Source: Klebsiella pneumoniae
GTDB lineage: Bacteria > Myxococcota_A > UBA796 > SXON01
Reading direction: 5' to 3'
Assembly: GCA_945862325.1 (NCBI GenBank)
Contig: CAMAXZ010000017.1
Location: forward strand, 1-64,000
DNA: 64,000 nt
Positions 55,132-64,000 of this stretch are shown here, piece after piece. Position numbers and translations under genes: made by a program. The notes beneath the pieces were generated by a model, which was not told the DNA's origin, ran no database searches, and saw only the letters and a list, made by a program, of their open reading frames with translations. The stretch's first letter is position 1. Every line of letters starts with the position of its first letter.

Positions 55132-55713
55132 ATGATCACCCTCCTCTTCGCCAGCCTGCTCGCCTGCACCACCGCCTCGATCGCCCTGGGCGACGCCGAC
55201 ACCGGCATTCCGGACGCGGACGCGGACACCGATACCGACTCGGACACCGACACCGATACCGATACCGATACCGATACCGATACCGATACCGATACCGATA
55301 CCGACACCGATACGGACACCGACACCGATACGGACACCGACACCGACACCGACACCGACGTCCCGGTGGATCGCGTCTACACGGGTTGGGTGGCCGGCGT
55401 GCTCGTGTGGGGCGGCTGGGACGAAGAGGACTCGAGCGAGTGCGAGGGCGAGTTCGAGATCCTCGTGACCGCCGACGGCGAGGTCAGCGGCGAGGCGGAC
55501 TGCAGCGCCGGCCGCGAGCTCCGCATGGACGGCGAGGTCGAGGGCGCGTCGATCCGCTCCGAGGTCCGCGGCACGTGGGCCATCGACTTCGGCCGCGAGG
55601 ACCTCGACTGCGAGCTCGAAGGCGCCATCGACGGCTCCGACATCGTCCTGTCGTGCGAAGGCGACATCGACTGGATGGAGTACGCGTTCACGTTCGAGGG
55701 CAGCGAGCGCTGA
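55132..55713 (+). CDS. Lipoprotein with (Asp-Thr)n repeat linker
   Basis: MITLLFASLLACTTASIALGDADTG...TDTDTDTDTDT..., followed by an acidic beta-rich domain. Confidence 0.75.
   Translation: MITLLFASLLACTTASIALGDADTGIPDADADTDTDSDTDTDTDTDTDTDTDTDTDTDTDTDTDTDTDTDTDTDTDVPVDRVYTGWVAGVLVWGGWDEEDSSECEGEFEILVTADGEVSGEADCSAGRELRMDGEVEGASIRSEVRGTWAIDFGREDLDCELEGAIDGSDIVLSCEGDIDWMEYAFTFEGSER
55225..55356 (+). repeat. Hexanucleotide tandem repeat (GAYACC)n, 22 units
   Basis: Read directly: units GACACC/GATACC/GATACG (one GACTCG), including eight consecutive identical GATACC units at 55255-55302. Confidence 0.97.
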
Positions 55714-55728
55714 TCGGCGGCGCCGTCT

Positions 55729-57027
55729 TCACCGGACGGCGCGGATCTCCGCGGTCGCCTCGCCGGCGCCGAGCCGGAGCTCCACGGTGTCGCCCGACGC
55801 GAGGACGGCGGTGTCGCGCACCACGACGCCCTCCTTGCGCACGATCGCGTAGCCGCGCACGAGCACGGCCAGCGGAGAGAGCGCGTCGAGACGCCCGGCC
55901 GCCGACACCACCGCGTGCTCCCGACGCGCGACGAGGCGCGCGATCGCGGCCTTTGCTTTGCCGTCGTCGAGGATCAACCGGGCGCGACGATCCTGGAGGA
56001 GGCGTTCGGGCGCGCGCACCGGAACCCTGGCGAGGCGCGCGCGGCATCGCTCGACGCGGCGTTCGATCGCCGCGCGGAGGCGCTCATCCAGATCGTCGAG
56101 GCGCAACCTTCCGTTCTCGATCCGCGTGCGAGGATGGACCAGCCGCGCCAAGGTGACCCGGTGACGGGCGCGCTCGACGGCGCGCTGGCTCGACCGCCCG
56201 AGGCGGGATCGCAGGGCCTCGACAGCCTCGACCACGACTCGTCGTACCGGCACCACCAGCTCCGCGGCGTTCGACGGTGTCGCGGCGCGCCTGTCGGCCG
56301 CGAGGTCACACAGGCTGTTGTCCGTCTCGTGGCCGACGGCGGACACGATGGGCAACGGGTACTCCGCCACCGCCCGCACGAGGATCTCTTCGTTGAACGC
56401 GGCGAGGTCCTCGGCGCTCCCTCCGCCGCGTCCGACGATGACGACGTCGCATTGGCCGTCGGCGGCGAGCAGGCGGAGCGCGCGCACGATGTCGGCGGCG
56501 GCGCCCGGGCCTTGAACGAGGCACGGCGCGACCCGGATCGGAAGGCCGGGCCAACGCTGACGCGCCACGTGCAGCACGTCGCGGATCGCCGCGCCGCTCG
56601 CGCTCGTCGCCACCCCGAGGCAGCGCGGGAAGGTAGGCAACGGGCGCTGCTTCGCGGGATCGAACAGCCCCTCGCGCCGCAGGCGCTCGGTGAGCTCGCG
56701 CAGGCGCTGGGCCGCGTCTCCCTGCCCCGCCTTTTTGAGCGCGCGCACGCCGAGGGAGTAGGTCCCGCGCTGCGCGTACACGCTCAGGTCGCCGGTGGCG
56801 ATCACGCGCTCGCCTTCGCGGGGCTGGCGACTCAACTTTTGGTTGTGGCCGCGGAACATCACGCAGCTCAGGGTCGCGTCCTGGTCCTTGAGGGAGAAGT
56901 ACCAGTGGCCCGAGGTGTGCGCCTTGAAGCCCGACACCTCGCCGACGACGTCGACCTCCGAGAAGCGCTCGCGCAGCGACAGGTCGACGCGGCGGGTGAG
57001 GTCGGTGACGGTGAGCGGCTCGCTCAT
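55729..57027 (-). CDS. xseA: Exodeoxyribonuclease VII large subunit
   Basis: MSEPLTVTDLTRRVDLSLRERFSEVDVVGEVSGFKAHTSGHWYFSLKDQDATLSCVMFR...VIVGRGGGSAEDLAAFNEEILVRAVAEYPLPIVSAVGHETDNSLCDLAADRRAATPSNAAEL. Confidence 0.96.
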   Translation of the reverse strand: MSEPLTVTDLTRRVDLSLRERFSEVDVVGEVSGFKAHTSGHWYFSLKDQDATLSCVMFRGHNQKLSRQPREGERVIATGDLSVYAQRGTYSLGVRALKKAGQGDAAQRLRELTERLRREGLFDPAKQRPLPTFPRCLGVATSASGAAIRDVLHVARQRWPGLPIRVAPCLVQGPGAAADIVRALRLLAADGQCDVVIVGRGGGSAEDLAAFNEEILVRAVAEYPLPIVSAVGHETDNSLCDLAADRRAATPSNAAELVVPVRRVVVEAVEALRSRLGRSSQRAVERARHRVTLARLVHPRTRIENGRLRLDDLDERLRAAIERRVERCRARLARVPVRAPERLLQDRRARLILDDGKAKAAIARLVARREHAVVSAAGRLDALSPLAVLVRGYAIVRKEGVVVRDTAVLASGDTVELRLGAGEATAEIRAVR

Positions 57028-59354
57028 GCGCTCCTTCTGCCCCACCGCGCGCCCGCGAGCAACGCCGCGAGCGCGACCACGGCCGCCATCGGCAGGAGCC
57101 GGGCCGGCAGCCCCGGGTCGTAGCGGAACACCACCTCGTGGGCGCCAGCGTCGAGGCGCACCGCCCGAAACAGTACATCCGCCCTGTGGATGATCGCCGG
57201 TGCGCGGTCGACCGTGGCCGTCCAGCCGGGCGCGTACGTATCCGCGAGCACGAGCCACCCGGGCCCGTGGGCGCGCACCGTCACTTCGCGATCGGCGTAC
57301 CGCTCGATCGTGGCCGCGCCCGCCGTCGCGGCGAGGCATCCCCCCTCGACGCCCTCGAGCACCACGTGCGTCGCGAGGGGCGCGGCGGGCAGCGCCTCGA
57401 ACGCCGCCTCGACGCCCCCGACGCCCTCGGCGCACGGGGCGACCCGCGCCCTCGGGAGGGCCGCCGGATCCTCGTACAGGTTGACCGCTCCTCGTACGAC
57501 GGGCACGAGGTCCGCAACCGGGTGGACCGTCGCGATCCACCGCACCCCGAGTCTGCGGGCGACGTTGATGTTCTTCAGGTATTCACGGACCTTGTCTCGG
57601 CCACCCGTCGCGAGATCGAGCCCCGCCAGCGCCAGCACCGCGTCGTTTCGGAGCATCAACAGGGGGCTCGGCACGAGGACGTCGTTCGTGCCCCAGAGCA
57701 GCCCGAGCGACGCGGACGCGAGCGACGCGTCGAGCGAGGTCGGCTGATGCCGGTCCACGACGCTCACGCGCGGGCCCCCAGGCTCGGTCATGGCCGGCGT
57801 GAGCCACACCGGCGACTCGCGCGTCTCGCCGACCGGCACCACCGGGTGGAAATCCCTGGCGTAGATCCCGAGGTCAAGCGCGACGAGCGCGGCGAGGAGG
57901 CGCCGGTCCCGACGGCGCACGGCGACCGCGGCCAGGGCGAGCAGGCCGAGGGGGATCAACGTGCGCGGCGAGGCCGGGGAGGTCGAGCGGCGCAGGTCCG
58001 TGAGGATGCGGGCGGCGCGGGCGCCGGCGGCGGCGGGGTCCGCCGGCGTCGGCGGCGGGAGCGCGGCGCGGGCGAGCGCGCTCGACGGAGCAGGCGGGGG
58101 CGGACGCGCGGCGCGGGCCGCGAGGGCCGACGCGAGCCGCTCGAGGAGCGGCGCCTCGGCGAGGTGCGAGGCACCATAAACGAGGCCGAACGCCAGGGAC
58201 CCGAGCACCAGGGCCAGCGTCGTGGCGCGGGCCGCAGCCTCGGAGAGGACGGGCCGGCGCAGGGCCGCGACCCCGTGCGCCGCGAGCACCGAGACGGCGA
58301 GCGCCGTCCACATCGCGAAGCGCACCGGAAAGCGGAACCCATCGAAACCCGGGACCATCCTCAACAACGCCCACGGCGGACCGCCGAGGGCGAGCACCAC
58401 GCCCGCCAGCGCCACGAGCACCCACGCGGGGCGCCGGCGCGCGCCGCACAACGCCAGGACGAAGGGGACGATCCCGATGTAGAAGCTGGCTTCCCAGCTG
58501 TTCGGGCTCGGCCCCCAGTATCCGTCGCCCCGATGGTGGTAGCTCAGCGGCACGTCGGCCGGCCGGTCGAAGCCGAAGGTGTACGGCAGCAACGCCCTCA
58601 CCCACTCGATGGGGTTCAAGGCGCCGATGTTCGCGAACGCGGCGTCGACGCCGCCGTCGCGCGCGCTCTCCCGCGCGAGCTGCAGGGTGGCGACGAGCTG
58701 GGGCGACGCGATCCCCACGCCGACGGCCACGGCCGCCCACCACCACGCCCCGAAGCGTTGCCCGACGGCGTGTACGGCGAGCAGCAGGCCTCCGAACGCG
58801 GCGGCCTGCGGGTGCCCGGCGAGCCCCATGAGGCCCACGGCGAGCGCGAGCACCGCCGGCCTCCGGGTCGCGCCGGCCCACAGCGCCCACCCGAGCCACG
58901 AGGCCGCGGACAACATGCCCAGGTACATCGCGTGCGACACGAGGAACCCGCTCGCGCCCCAGCAGAGCCCGCCGATCCACGCCGCGTGCCACGGGAGCGC
59001 ACGCGCGCGCAGGTAGAGGAACAGCCCGAGCGCCGCCCAGACGAGGTGCCCGAGCACGGCCCACGACAGGGCCAGCCCGTCCGGCAGCGCGAGGTACGCG
59101 ACCATCGTCGGGGGATACAGAAACCCCCCTTCCCCCTCCGCGAGGAGCGGGAAGCCGTTCGCGGCCCCGGGGGTCCACCACGGCACCTCGCCGGCCGCCC
59201 AACGGGTCGCCGCCCAGGCGCGCCACGGGTCGTGGTGGTGCCGGAAGTCGTGGTGCCAGAAGGTCGCCTGGCCGACCGCAGCGCGCGGGGCGAGCAGCGC
59301 GGCGAGCGCCAGGTACCCCAGCGTCGCGGCGATCCGCTCGCGCCGGGCGCTCAA
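57024..59354 (-). CDS. YfhO-like polytopic membrane protein
   Basis: FWHHDFRHHHDPWRAWAATRWAAGEVPWWTPGAANGFPLLAEGEGGFLYPPTMVAYLALP...; C-terminal GWLVLADTYAPGWTATVDRAPAIIHRADVLFRAVRLDAGAHEVVFRYDPG. Confidence 0.85.
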   Translation of the reverse strand: MSARRERIAATLGYLALAALLAPRAAVGQATFWHHDFRHHHDPWRAWAATRWAAGEVPWWTPGAANGFPLLAEGEGGFLYPPTMVAYLALPDGLALSWAVLGHLVWAALGLFLYLRARALPWHAAWIGGLCWGASGFLVSHAMYLGMLSAASWLGWALWAGATRRPAVLALAVGLMGLAGHPQAAAFGGLLLAVHAVGQRFGAWWWAAVAVGVGIASPQLVATLQLARESARDGGVDAAFANIGALNPIEWVRALLPYTFGFDRPADVPLSYHHRGDGYWGPSPNSWEASFYIGIVPFVLALCGARRRPAWVLVALAGVVLALGGPPWALLRMVPGFDGFRFPVRFAMWTALAVSVLAAHGVAALRRPVLSEAAARATTLALVLGSLAFGLVYGASHLAEAPLLERLASALAARAARPPPPAPSSALARAALPPPTPADPAAAGARAARILTDLRRSTSPASPRTLIPLGLLALAAVAVRRRDRRLLAALVALDLGIYARDFHPVVPVGETRESPVWLTPAMTEPGGPRVSVVDRHQPTSLDASLASASLGLLWGTNDVLVPSPLLMLRNDAVLALAGLDLATGGRDKVREYLKNINVARRLGVRWIATVHPVADLVPVVRGAVNLYEDPAALPRARVAPCAEGVGGVEAAFEALPAAPLATHVVLEGVEGGCLAATAGAATIERYADREVTVRAHGPGWLVLADTYAPGWTATVDRAPAIIHRADVLFRAVRLDAGAHEVVFRYDPGLPARLLPMAAVVALAALLAGARWGRRSA

Positions 59355-61246
59355 CGGGGGGGCCGAGGATCGGGCTCGGTGTACCCGAGCGCCTCGAGCC
59401 GCGGGTCGCCCACGGGGATCACCTCCGGCAGATCCCCGAGGAGCTCCCGCACGTTCCGGCGCCCGGCCTCCACCGCGCGCGGCTGCGCGGCCCCGATGTC
59501 GTGGAGCTCCCCCGGGTCCGCCCGAAGATCGTAGAGCTCCTCGCGATCTTCAGCTTGGATATACTTGATCCCGTTTGGCGCGCGGACGCCGCGGAGCTGG
59601 CCGTGCGTGAGCGACGCGGCGGTGCGCCCGACGAGCATGACCGGCGATGCCGGGATGTCCATGCCCTCACCGAGCTGCTGCACGGCGACGGAGGGGGTGT
59701 TCGTGAGCAGGGGTACATCGGCGCCGGCGAGGAGCGTGTTCGCGACGTCCATCACCGTGACCTGGCGTTCGACCTTTGTTCCAGGCGCCCACCCCGGGTT
59801 GCTGCTCCACACCACGAACGGCACCCGCACGACCGGATCGTAGAGCCCGTGGTGGTTGAACATGACGCCGTGCTCGCCCAGGCTCTCGCCGTGGTCGGCC
59901 ACGACCACCACCGTCGCGTTCTCCAGCCGGCCCGAGGCGCGAAGACCCGCGAGGAGCTCGCCGATCCGCGCGTCGGTCCACTCGACCTCTGCCGCGTACA
60001 GCCGCCGCAGCTCGGCCTCTTCCTCCGGGGTGTACGCGTAGCCGGGCTCCTGTTCGAGGATTCGTCGATGATCCACTTCGGTCTGGTCGTCTCCGCGGGG
60101 CTCGTACGGGCTGTGGGGCTCGAACAGGTGGACCCACAGGAACACGGGCGCGGCGGCCGGCGTACGATCGACCCACGCGAGGGCGCGCGCGATCGTCGCG
60201 CGCCCATCGCGCTCGAGCAGGCCCGCCCACGCCGTCGGGTCGCCGAAGCGCATCAGGAGGGGGATCCCGAGCTCGAAGACCCGCGCGCGCGTGGCGCCTC
60301 GAGCCGCCGGCAGGAACTCGTCGTCGTAGACGTCGAAGCCCTGCGACAGGCCGGTGGAGGCGTCGACCGCGAACGAGCTGACGAACGCGCCGGCGTGCCA
60401 GCCGAGGGTGGTGAGCTGCTCGGACACCGTGTGGTAGCCGCCGCGCAGCGGCGCGCCGTTGTGGATCACGTCGTGGTTCGCCGGCCCGTAGCCGGTGAAC
60501 ATCGACGCGTGGCTCGGGGCCGTCTCCGGCACGGGGGTGACCGCGTCCATCATCAGCAGCCCCTCGCGGGCGAGCCCATCGATCGTCGGGGTCGACACGA
60601 GCGCGCCGTACGCGCCCACGTGGTCGCGTCGGAGGGTGTCGACCGTGACGAGGATCAGGTTCGCGGCGTCCGGCGGAGCCGCCGCACGTCGCGGCGCGGA
60701 GGGCCCGCCGAGCACCGCGGCGAGCAGGGCGAGCGCCGCGGAGACCGCCGCCCCGACGACGGTCCAGCCCAGGCGCGGCGCCGCGCCAATCATCTCGCGC
60801 CGATACCAATAGCCGGCGTTGAACCACGCCGTCGCGCTCAGGAGCGCGCCGAGCGCGATCATGCCGATCGCGGGCGCGCGCCGCTCCTGGACGGCCCACA
60901 GGTCCCAGGCGACCGGCCCGAGGAAGCCGCAGGCGAGCGCCACCGCGCCGAGCGTGAACCCGATGCGGTAGCGGCGCCACCGCGCGAGTCGCCCGAGGAG
61001 GAGCTGCGCGACGAGGCCCCCGGCGAGCCCGACGCTCGCGCCGACGGTGGCGTCCGCCGCGACGACCGCCGCCCCCATCGCCGCACGATCGAGCAACGAC
61101 CCTTCGAATCGGCTGCTCAGCGCGATGCCGAGCGCCTCGAGACCGCCCACGATCGCGCCCGCCACGGCCACCTGACCCGCGATGCGGAGCGCCATGCGGC
61201 CGTCCGGCACGGGGATCAGGTCGAACGCGTCGTCGCCGAGGGTCAT
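59351..61246 (-). CDS. Sulfatase-family protein with N-terminal TM domain (copy A)
   Basis: NLILVTVDTLRRDHVGAYGALVSTPTIDGLAREGLLMMDAVTPVPETAPSHASMFTGYGP...VVVVADHGESLGEHG. Confidence 0.9.
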   Translation of the reverse strand: MTLGDDAFDLIPVPDGRMALRIAGQVAVAGAIVGGLEALGIALSSRFEGSLLDRAAMGAAVVAADATVGASVGLAGGLVAQLLLGRLARWRRYRIGFTLGAVALACGFLGPVAWDLWAVQERRAPAIGMIALGALLSATAWFNAGYWYRREMIGAAPRLGWTVVGAAVSAALALLAAVLGGPSAPRRAAAPPDAANLILVTVDTLRRDHVGAYGALVSTPTIDGLAREGLLMMDAVTPVPETAPSHASMFTGYGPANHDVIHNGAPLRGGYHTVSEQLTTLGWHAGAFVSSFAVDASTGLSQGFDVYDDEFLPAARGATRARVFELGIPLLMRFGDPTAWAGLLERDGRATIARALAWVDRTPAAAPVFLWVHLFEPHSPYEPRGDDQTEVDHRRILEQEPGYAYTPEEEAELRRLYAAEVEWTDARIGELLAGLRASGRLENATVVVVADHGESLGEHGVMFNHHGLYDPVVRVPFVVWSSNPGWAPGTKVERQVTVMDVANTLLAGADVPLLTNTPSVAVQQLGEGMDIPASPVMLVGRTAASLTHGQLRGVRAPNGIKYIQAEDREELYDLRADPGELHDIGAAQPRAVEAGRRNVRELLGDLPEVIPVGDPRLEALGYTEPDPRPPR

Positions 61247-63027
61247 CGTCGCTCCAGGTAGCCGAGCGCCTCCAGCGCGTGCAGCGTGTCGGCGTCCATC
61301 TCGGGGCTCGCCACCGCCGACGCGTCACGTCGGGCACGGACGGCCGCCGTCATCTGCTCCGACAACGGCGTGGGCCCGAGGTTCGCGCGTTCGTGCGGAT
61401 CGGCGTCGAGATCGTAGAGCTCGGTGGAGTCGTCGTCGTGGACGATGAGCTTGTGTCCCTTGCCGCGGAGCGCGTGGTCCGTCGGTGGGTCGTCCATGTG
61501 CCGCCCGGCGATGGTGCTCGCGAACACGGGCAGCTCGACGCAGGGACCGCCGGCGAGCACGTCCGTGAGCGACCGTCCCTCGCGCGTCTGGGCGTCGTCG
61601 ACCCCCGCCAGCGCCAGCACCGTGGGCGCGAGATCGACCGCGCCGACCTGACAGCCGGGGCGAAGCCCGGCGACGGCCCGCCCCGGTGCACGCACGAGGA
61701 ACGGGATCCGGAGGGAGGGGTCGTAGAGGTTGTCCCCGTGGTCGAACCAGTATTCGTGCTCTCCGAGGCTCTCGCCGTGATCCGCGAGCACGACGACCAC
61801 GGTGTCGTCGAGCCGGGGCCCGAGCGCGTCGACCAGGCGGCCGACCGCGTGGTCGACCCACCGCAGCTCCGCGTCGTAGGCCTGGGCGAGCCAGGCGACG
61901 CTCGTCACCGCGCGCCACTGCGCCGGCCAGAACGCCGGCAAGGACGTCAGCCGCGCGCCCTCGGTCGGCGGAGGCGGAAGATCGACGTTGTACGGAGATT
62001 CGTAGGGGGCGTGCGCGTCGTAGAGGTGCACCCACGCGAAGAACCGCGCGTCCCGGTTGCGCTCGAGCCACGGAACCGCGCGCGCGAGCACCCGGTCCGC
62101 CGACCGCTCCCGCAGGGCGTGCGCCTCGAGGGCGACCTGGTTCCAGGCCTTCACGATCGTGAGGTGCTGCACGCCGGCCACGTCGCCGAAGTCGTCGTCG
62201 TAGATGTCCATTCCTTGCGTCCACCCGTACTTCCCGTGGAGCGGGAAGCCCGAGACCCACGCCGCGGTCGACCAGCCGCGCTCGCGGAGCGCGCGCCACA
62301 CGAGCAGGGGGCGATCGCCCAGGCGCGTGCCGTTGCTCACGACGCCCGACCCGATCGGGGGGACGCCCGTGAACATCGCGAGGTGGCTCGGCTCGGTGAT
62401 CGGCGCGGCGGCGACGGCCTGGGTGAACGTGACGCCCTCTCGGGCGAGGCGCGCGAGGGCCGGCGTGTCGTTGTCGTGGCCGTAGGGCGAGAGCCGGTCG
62501 GGCCGCACGGTGTCGAGGGTGATGATCAGGAACGACGGACCTTGTCCGGGTGTCGGGCGCGGGGCCGCGGCGCGGACGAACGCCACCGCGGCGAGCGCCA
62601 CCCCGACGAGCGCGAGCCCCCCGAGCACGCGCGGGCGGCCGAGCACCGGCGCGACCAACGCGCCGAGGGCGAGCCCGACCACCGCGAGCGCGGACATGCC
62701 GCCCCACACCCGGGGGTCGCGCACGAGCTCGTTGAGCACGACCTCGAAGCGATAGTTGAAGGCGAGCACGATCGTGAGCACCCCGCCGGCGAGCAACGCC
62801 GCCTCGACCCGGTCGCCGGCCCTCGCCGCGCGCGCCACGAGCGCCGAGAGCGCCGCCCCCAACGCGGCGATCGCCACGGCGAGGCCAACCGAGATCGCCA
62901 GCCACGACGCGACCGCCGCCGCGTCGAGCCCCATGCGCGGCTCCACGCGCACCGCCACCTCCGCCGCGCCCCAGGCCGACCCGAGCGCCAGGGGGCGCGC
63001 CGCGCGCAGCCATGTCGGAGCCGTCAT
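61243..63027 (-). CDS. Sulfatase-family protein with N-terminal TM domain (copy B)
   Basis: SFLIITLDTVRPDRLSPYGHDNDTPALARLAREGVTFTQAVAAAPITEPSHLAMFTGVPP...VVVVLADHGESLGEHEYWFDHG. Confidence 0.9.
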   Translation of the reverse strand: MTAPTWLRAARPLALGSAWGAAEVAVRVEPRMGLDAAAVASWLAISVGLAVAIAALGAALSALVARAARAGDRVEAALLAGGVLTIVLAFNYRFEVVLNELVRDPRVWGGMSALAVVGLALGALVAPVLGRPRVLGGLALVGVALAAVAFVRAAAPRPTPGQGPSFLIITLDTVRPDRLSPYGHDNDTPALARLAREGVTFTQAVAAAPITEPSHLAMFTGVPPIGSGVVSNGTRLGDRPLLVWRALRERGWSTAAWVSGFPLHGKYGWTQGMDIYDDDFGDVAGVQHLTIVKAWNQVALEAHALRERSADRVLARAVPWLERNRDARFFAWVHLYDAHAPYESPYNVDLPPPPTEGARLTSLPAFWPAQWRAVTSVAWLAQAYDAELRWVDHAVGRLVDALGPRLDDTVVVVLADHGESLGEHEYWFDHGDNLYDPSLRIPFLVRAPGRAVAGLRPGCQVGAVDLAPTVLALAGVDDAQTREGRSLTDVLAGGPCVELPVFASTIAGRHMDDPPTDHALRGKGHKLIVHDDDSTELYDLDADPHERANLGPTPLSEQMTAAVRARRDASAVASPEMDADTLHALEALGYLERR

Positions 63028-63077
63028 CGACGCCCGATAACCGAGCCCCGCATGATAGCCGCGCGCAGGAGGCGCCG

Positions 63078-64000
63078 ATGAAGCTCGCCCTGGTGATGAT
63101 CGCGCGCGACGAGGCCCGTCACCTCGCGGCGTGCGTCGAGTCGGCGCGCGGCCTCGTCGACACCATCGTCGTCGTCGACACCGGCAGCACCGACGGGACG
63201 CCGGAGATCGCCCGTGGGCTCGGCGCCACGGTCGTGCCGTTCGCCTGGTGCGACGACTTCGCGGCGGCGCGCAACGCCGCGCTCCCGCACGTCGACGCCG
63301 AGTGGCTGCTCGTGCTCGACGCGGACGAGCGCCTGTCCCGCCGCGGCTGGGACGCGATCCGCGCCGCGATGGCGGACCCCACGCTCGACATCGGGATGAT
63401 GCCGCGCTTCGAGGCCGACGCGGAGGACGCGCCGTTCGAGGAGGTCGTCACCGGCGCGCGCGGCATCCCGTCGATCGTCATCCCCCGGCTGCTCCGCCGC
63501 ACCCCGGGCCTGCAGTGGCGCGGGCGGGTCCACGAGAACCCCGTGGGCATCGTCGAGACCCCCGAGCGCGTGAAGCTCGTCGAAGCGCCGTTCGCGCACT
63601 ACGGCGCGCTGCACGGCGTCCGGACGGCCCTCGCCAAGTCCGAGCGCAACATCCGCCTGCTCCGCATCCGGTGCGAAGAAGAGCCGGACGACTGTGTGCC
63701 CTGGTGCTACCTCGTCGAGGAGCTCCGCGGCGCCGGGCGGACCGCCGAGGCCGCGGAGGCCACGGCCACGGCGTGGGCGCTCTGCGTCCGAAGCTGGGAG
63801 CCGCCGGGCGGCGGCCCGCCGACCCGTCGGCCTCCACCGACCCGCCTGCTGATCCGCGTGGCCACCGCCAGCCTCGCCGTCGGCCGCCTGGACGAGGCCG
63901 CCGAGGCGGTCGATCGTGTGGTCTCGTGGGTCGGCGCGATCCACCCGAGCGTTCGCTACATGCGCGGCATCGTACGCGAGGCCGCCGCGCGCGCATCCGA
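63078..64000 (+). CDS. Family 2 glycosyltransferase (3' end outside window)
   Basis: RBS AGGAGG then MKLALVMIARDEARHLAACVESARGLVDTIVVVDTGSTDGTPEIARGLGATVVPFAWCDDFAAARNAALPHVDAEWLLVLDADERL. Absent from the ORF track because no stop lies within the window. Confidence 0.9.
   Translation, partial: MKLALVMIARDEARHLAACVESARGLVDTIVVVDTGSTDGTPEIARGLGATVVPFAWCDDFAAARNAALPHVDAEWLLVLDADERLSRRGWDAIRAAMADPTLDIGMMPRFEADAEDAPFEEVVTGARGIPSIVIPRLLRRTPGLQWRGRVHENPVGIVETPERVKLVEAPFAHYGALHGVRTALAKSERNIRLLRIRCEEEPDDCVPWCYLVEELRGAGRTAEAAEATATAWALCVRSWEPPGGGPPTRRPPPTRLLIRVATASLAVGRLDEAAEAVDRVVSWVGAIHPSVRYMRGIVREAAARAS

Noticed and set aside
54288-55355. 355-aa minus-strand ORF starting with (Ser-Val)n, and a plus-frame ORF with (Arg-Tyr)n
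   Set aside because: Both are alternative-frame readings of the GAYACC repeat and of the 53970-55031 and 55132-55713 genes. The (Asp-Thr)n frame has the lipobox and promoter, so these are shadow ORFs.
59351-63027. LtaS-type lipoteichoic acid synthase
   Set aside because: TM-plus-sulfatase layout is similar, but the organism appears Gram-negative and motif evidence is not sufficient; left as sulfatase-family.

Overview
High-GC bacterial chromosome segment, probably Myxococcota or a related deltaproteobacterial lineage (inferred from MYXO-CTERM-like C-termini and Asp/Thr-rich lipoproteins). It is densely coding, with many 4-bp NTGA gene overlaps. I see no prophage, transposase, CRISPR array, tRNA or rRNA. 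Main content: (i) a minus-strand dnaK, dnaJ, moxR, DUF58, Bat (aerotolerance-type VWA/TPR) block; (ii) two separate groESL operons (10966-12963 and 41278-43260) encoding GroELs with different C-terminal tails; (iii) a translationally coupled echA, lnt, ECF sigma, anti-sigma-like, caspase-family protease run (13051-18203), which is my best candidate for an undescribed regulatory/effector system; (iv) a cluster of overlapping lipoprotein genes; (v) hutU, rpoZ, khpA and an ECF sigma; (vi) an M36-like metalloprotease with a MYXO-CTERM-like tail and a tetraheme cytochrome-like protein; (vii) a FolE2 enzyme with a C-terminal XRE-type HTH, divergent from queD across only 24 bp; (viii) an xseA, yfhO-like, sulfatase, sulfatase operon. 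A TTGAC(G/C)-N16/17-TACC element occurs upstream of all three major chaperone operons. All family calls come from reading the translations by eye; no database search was run.
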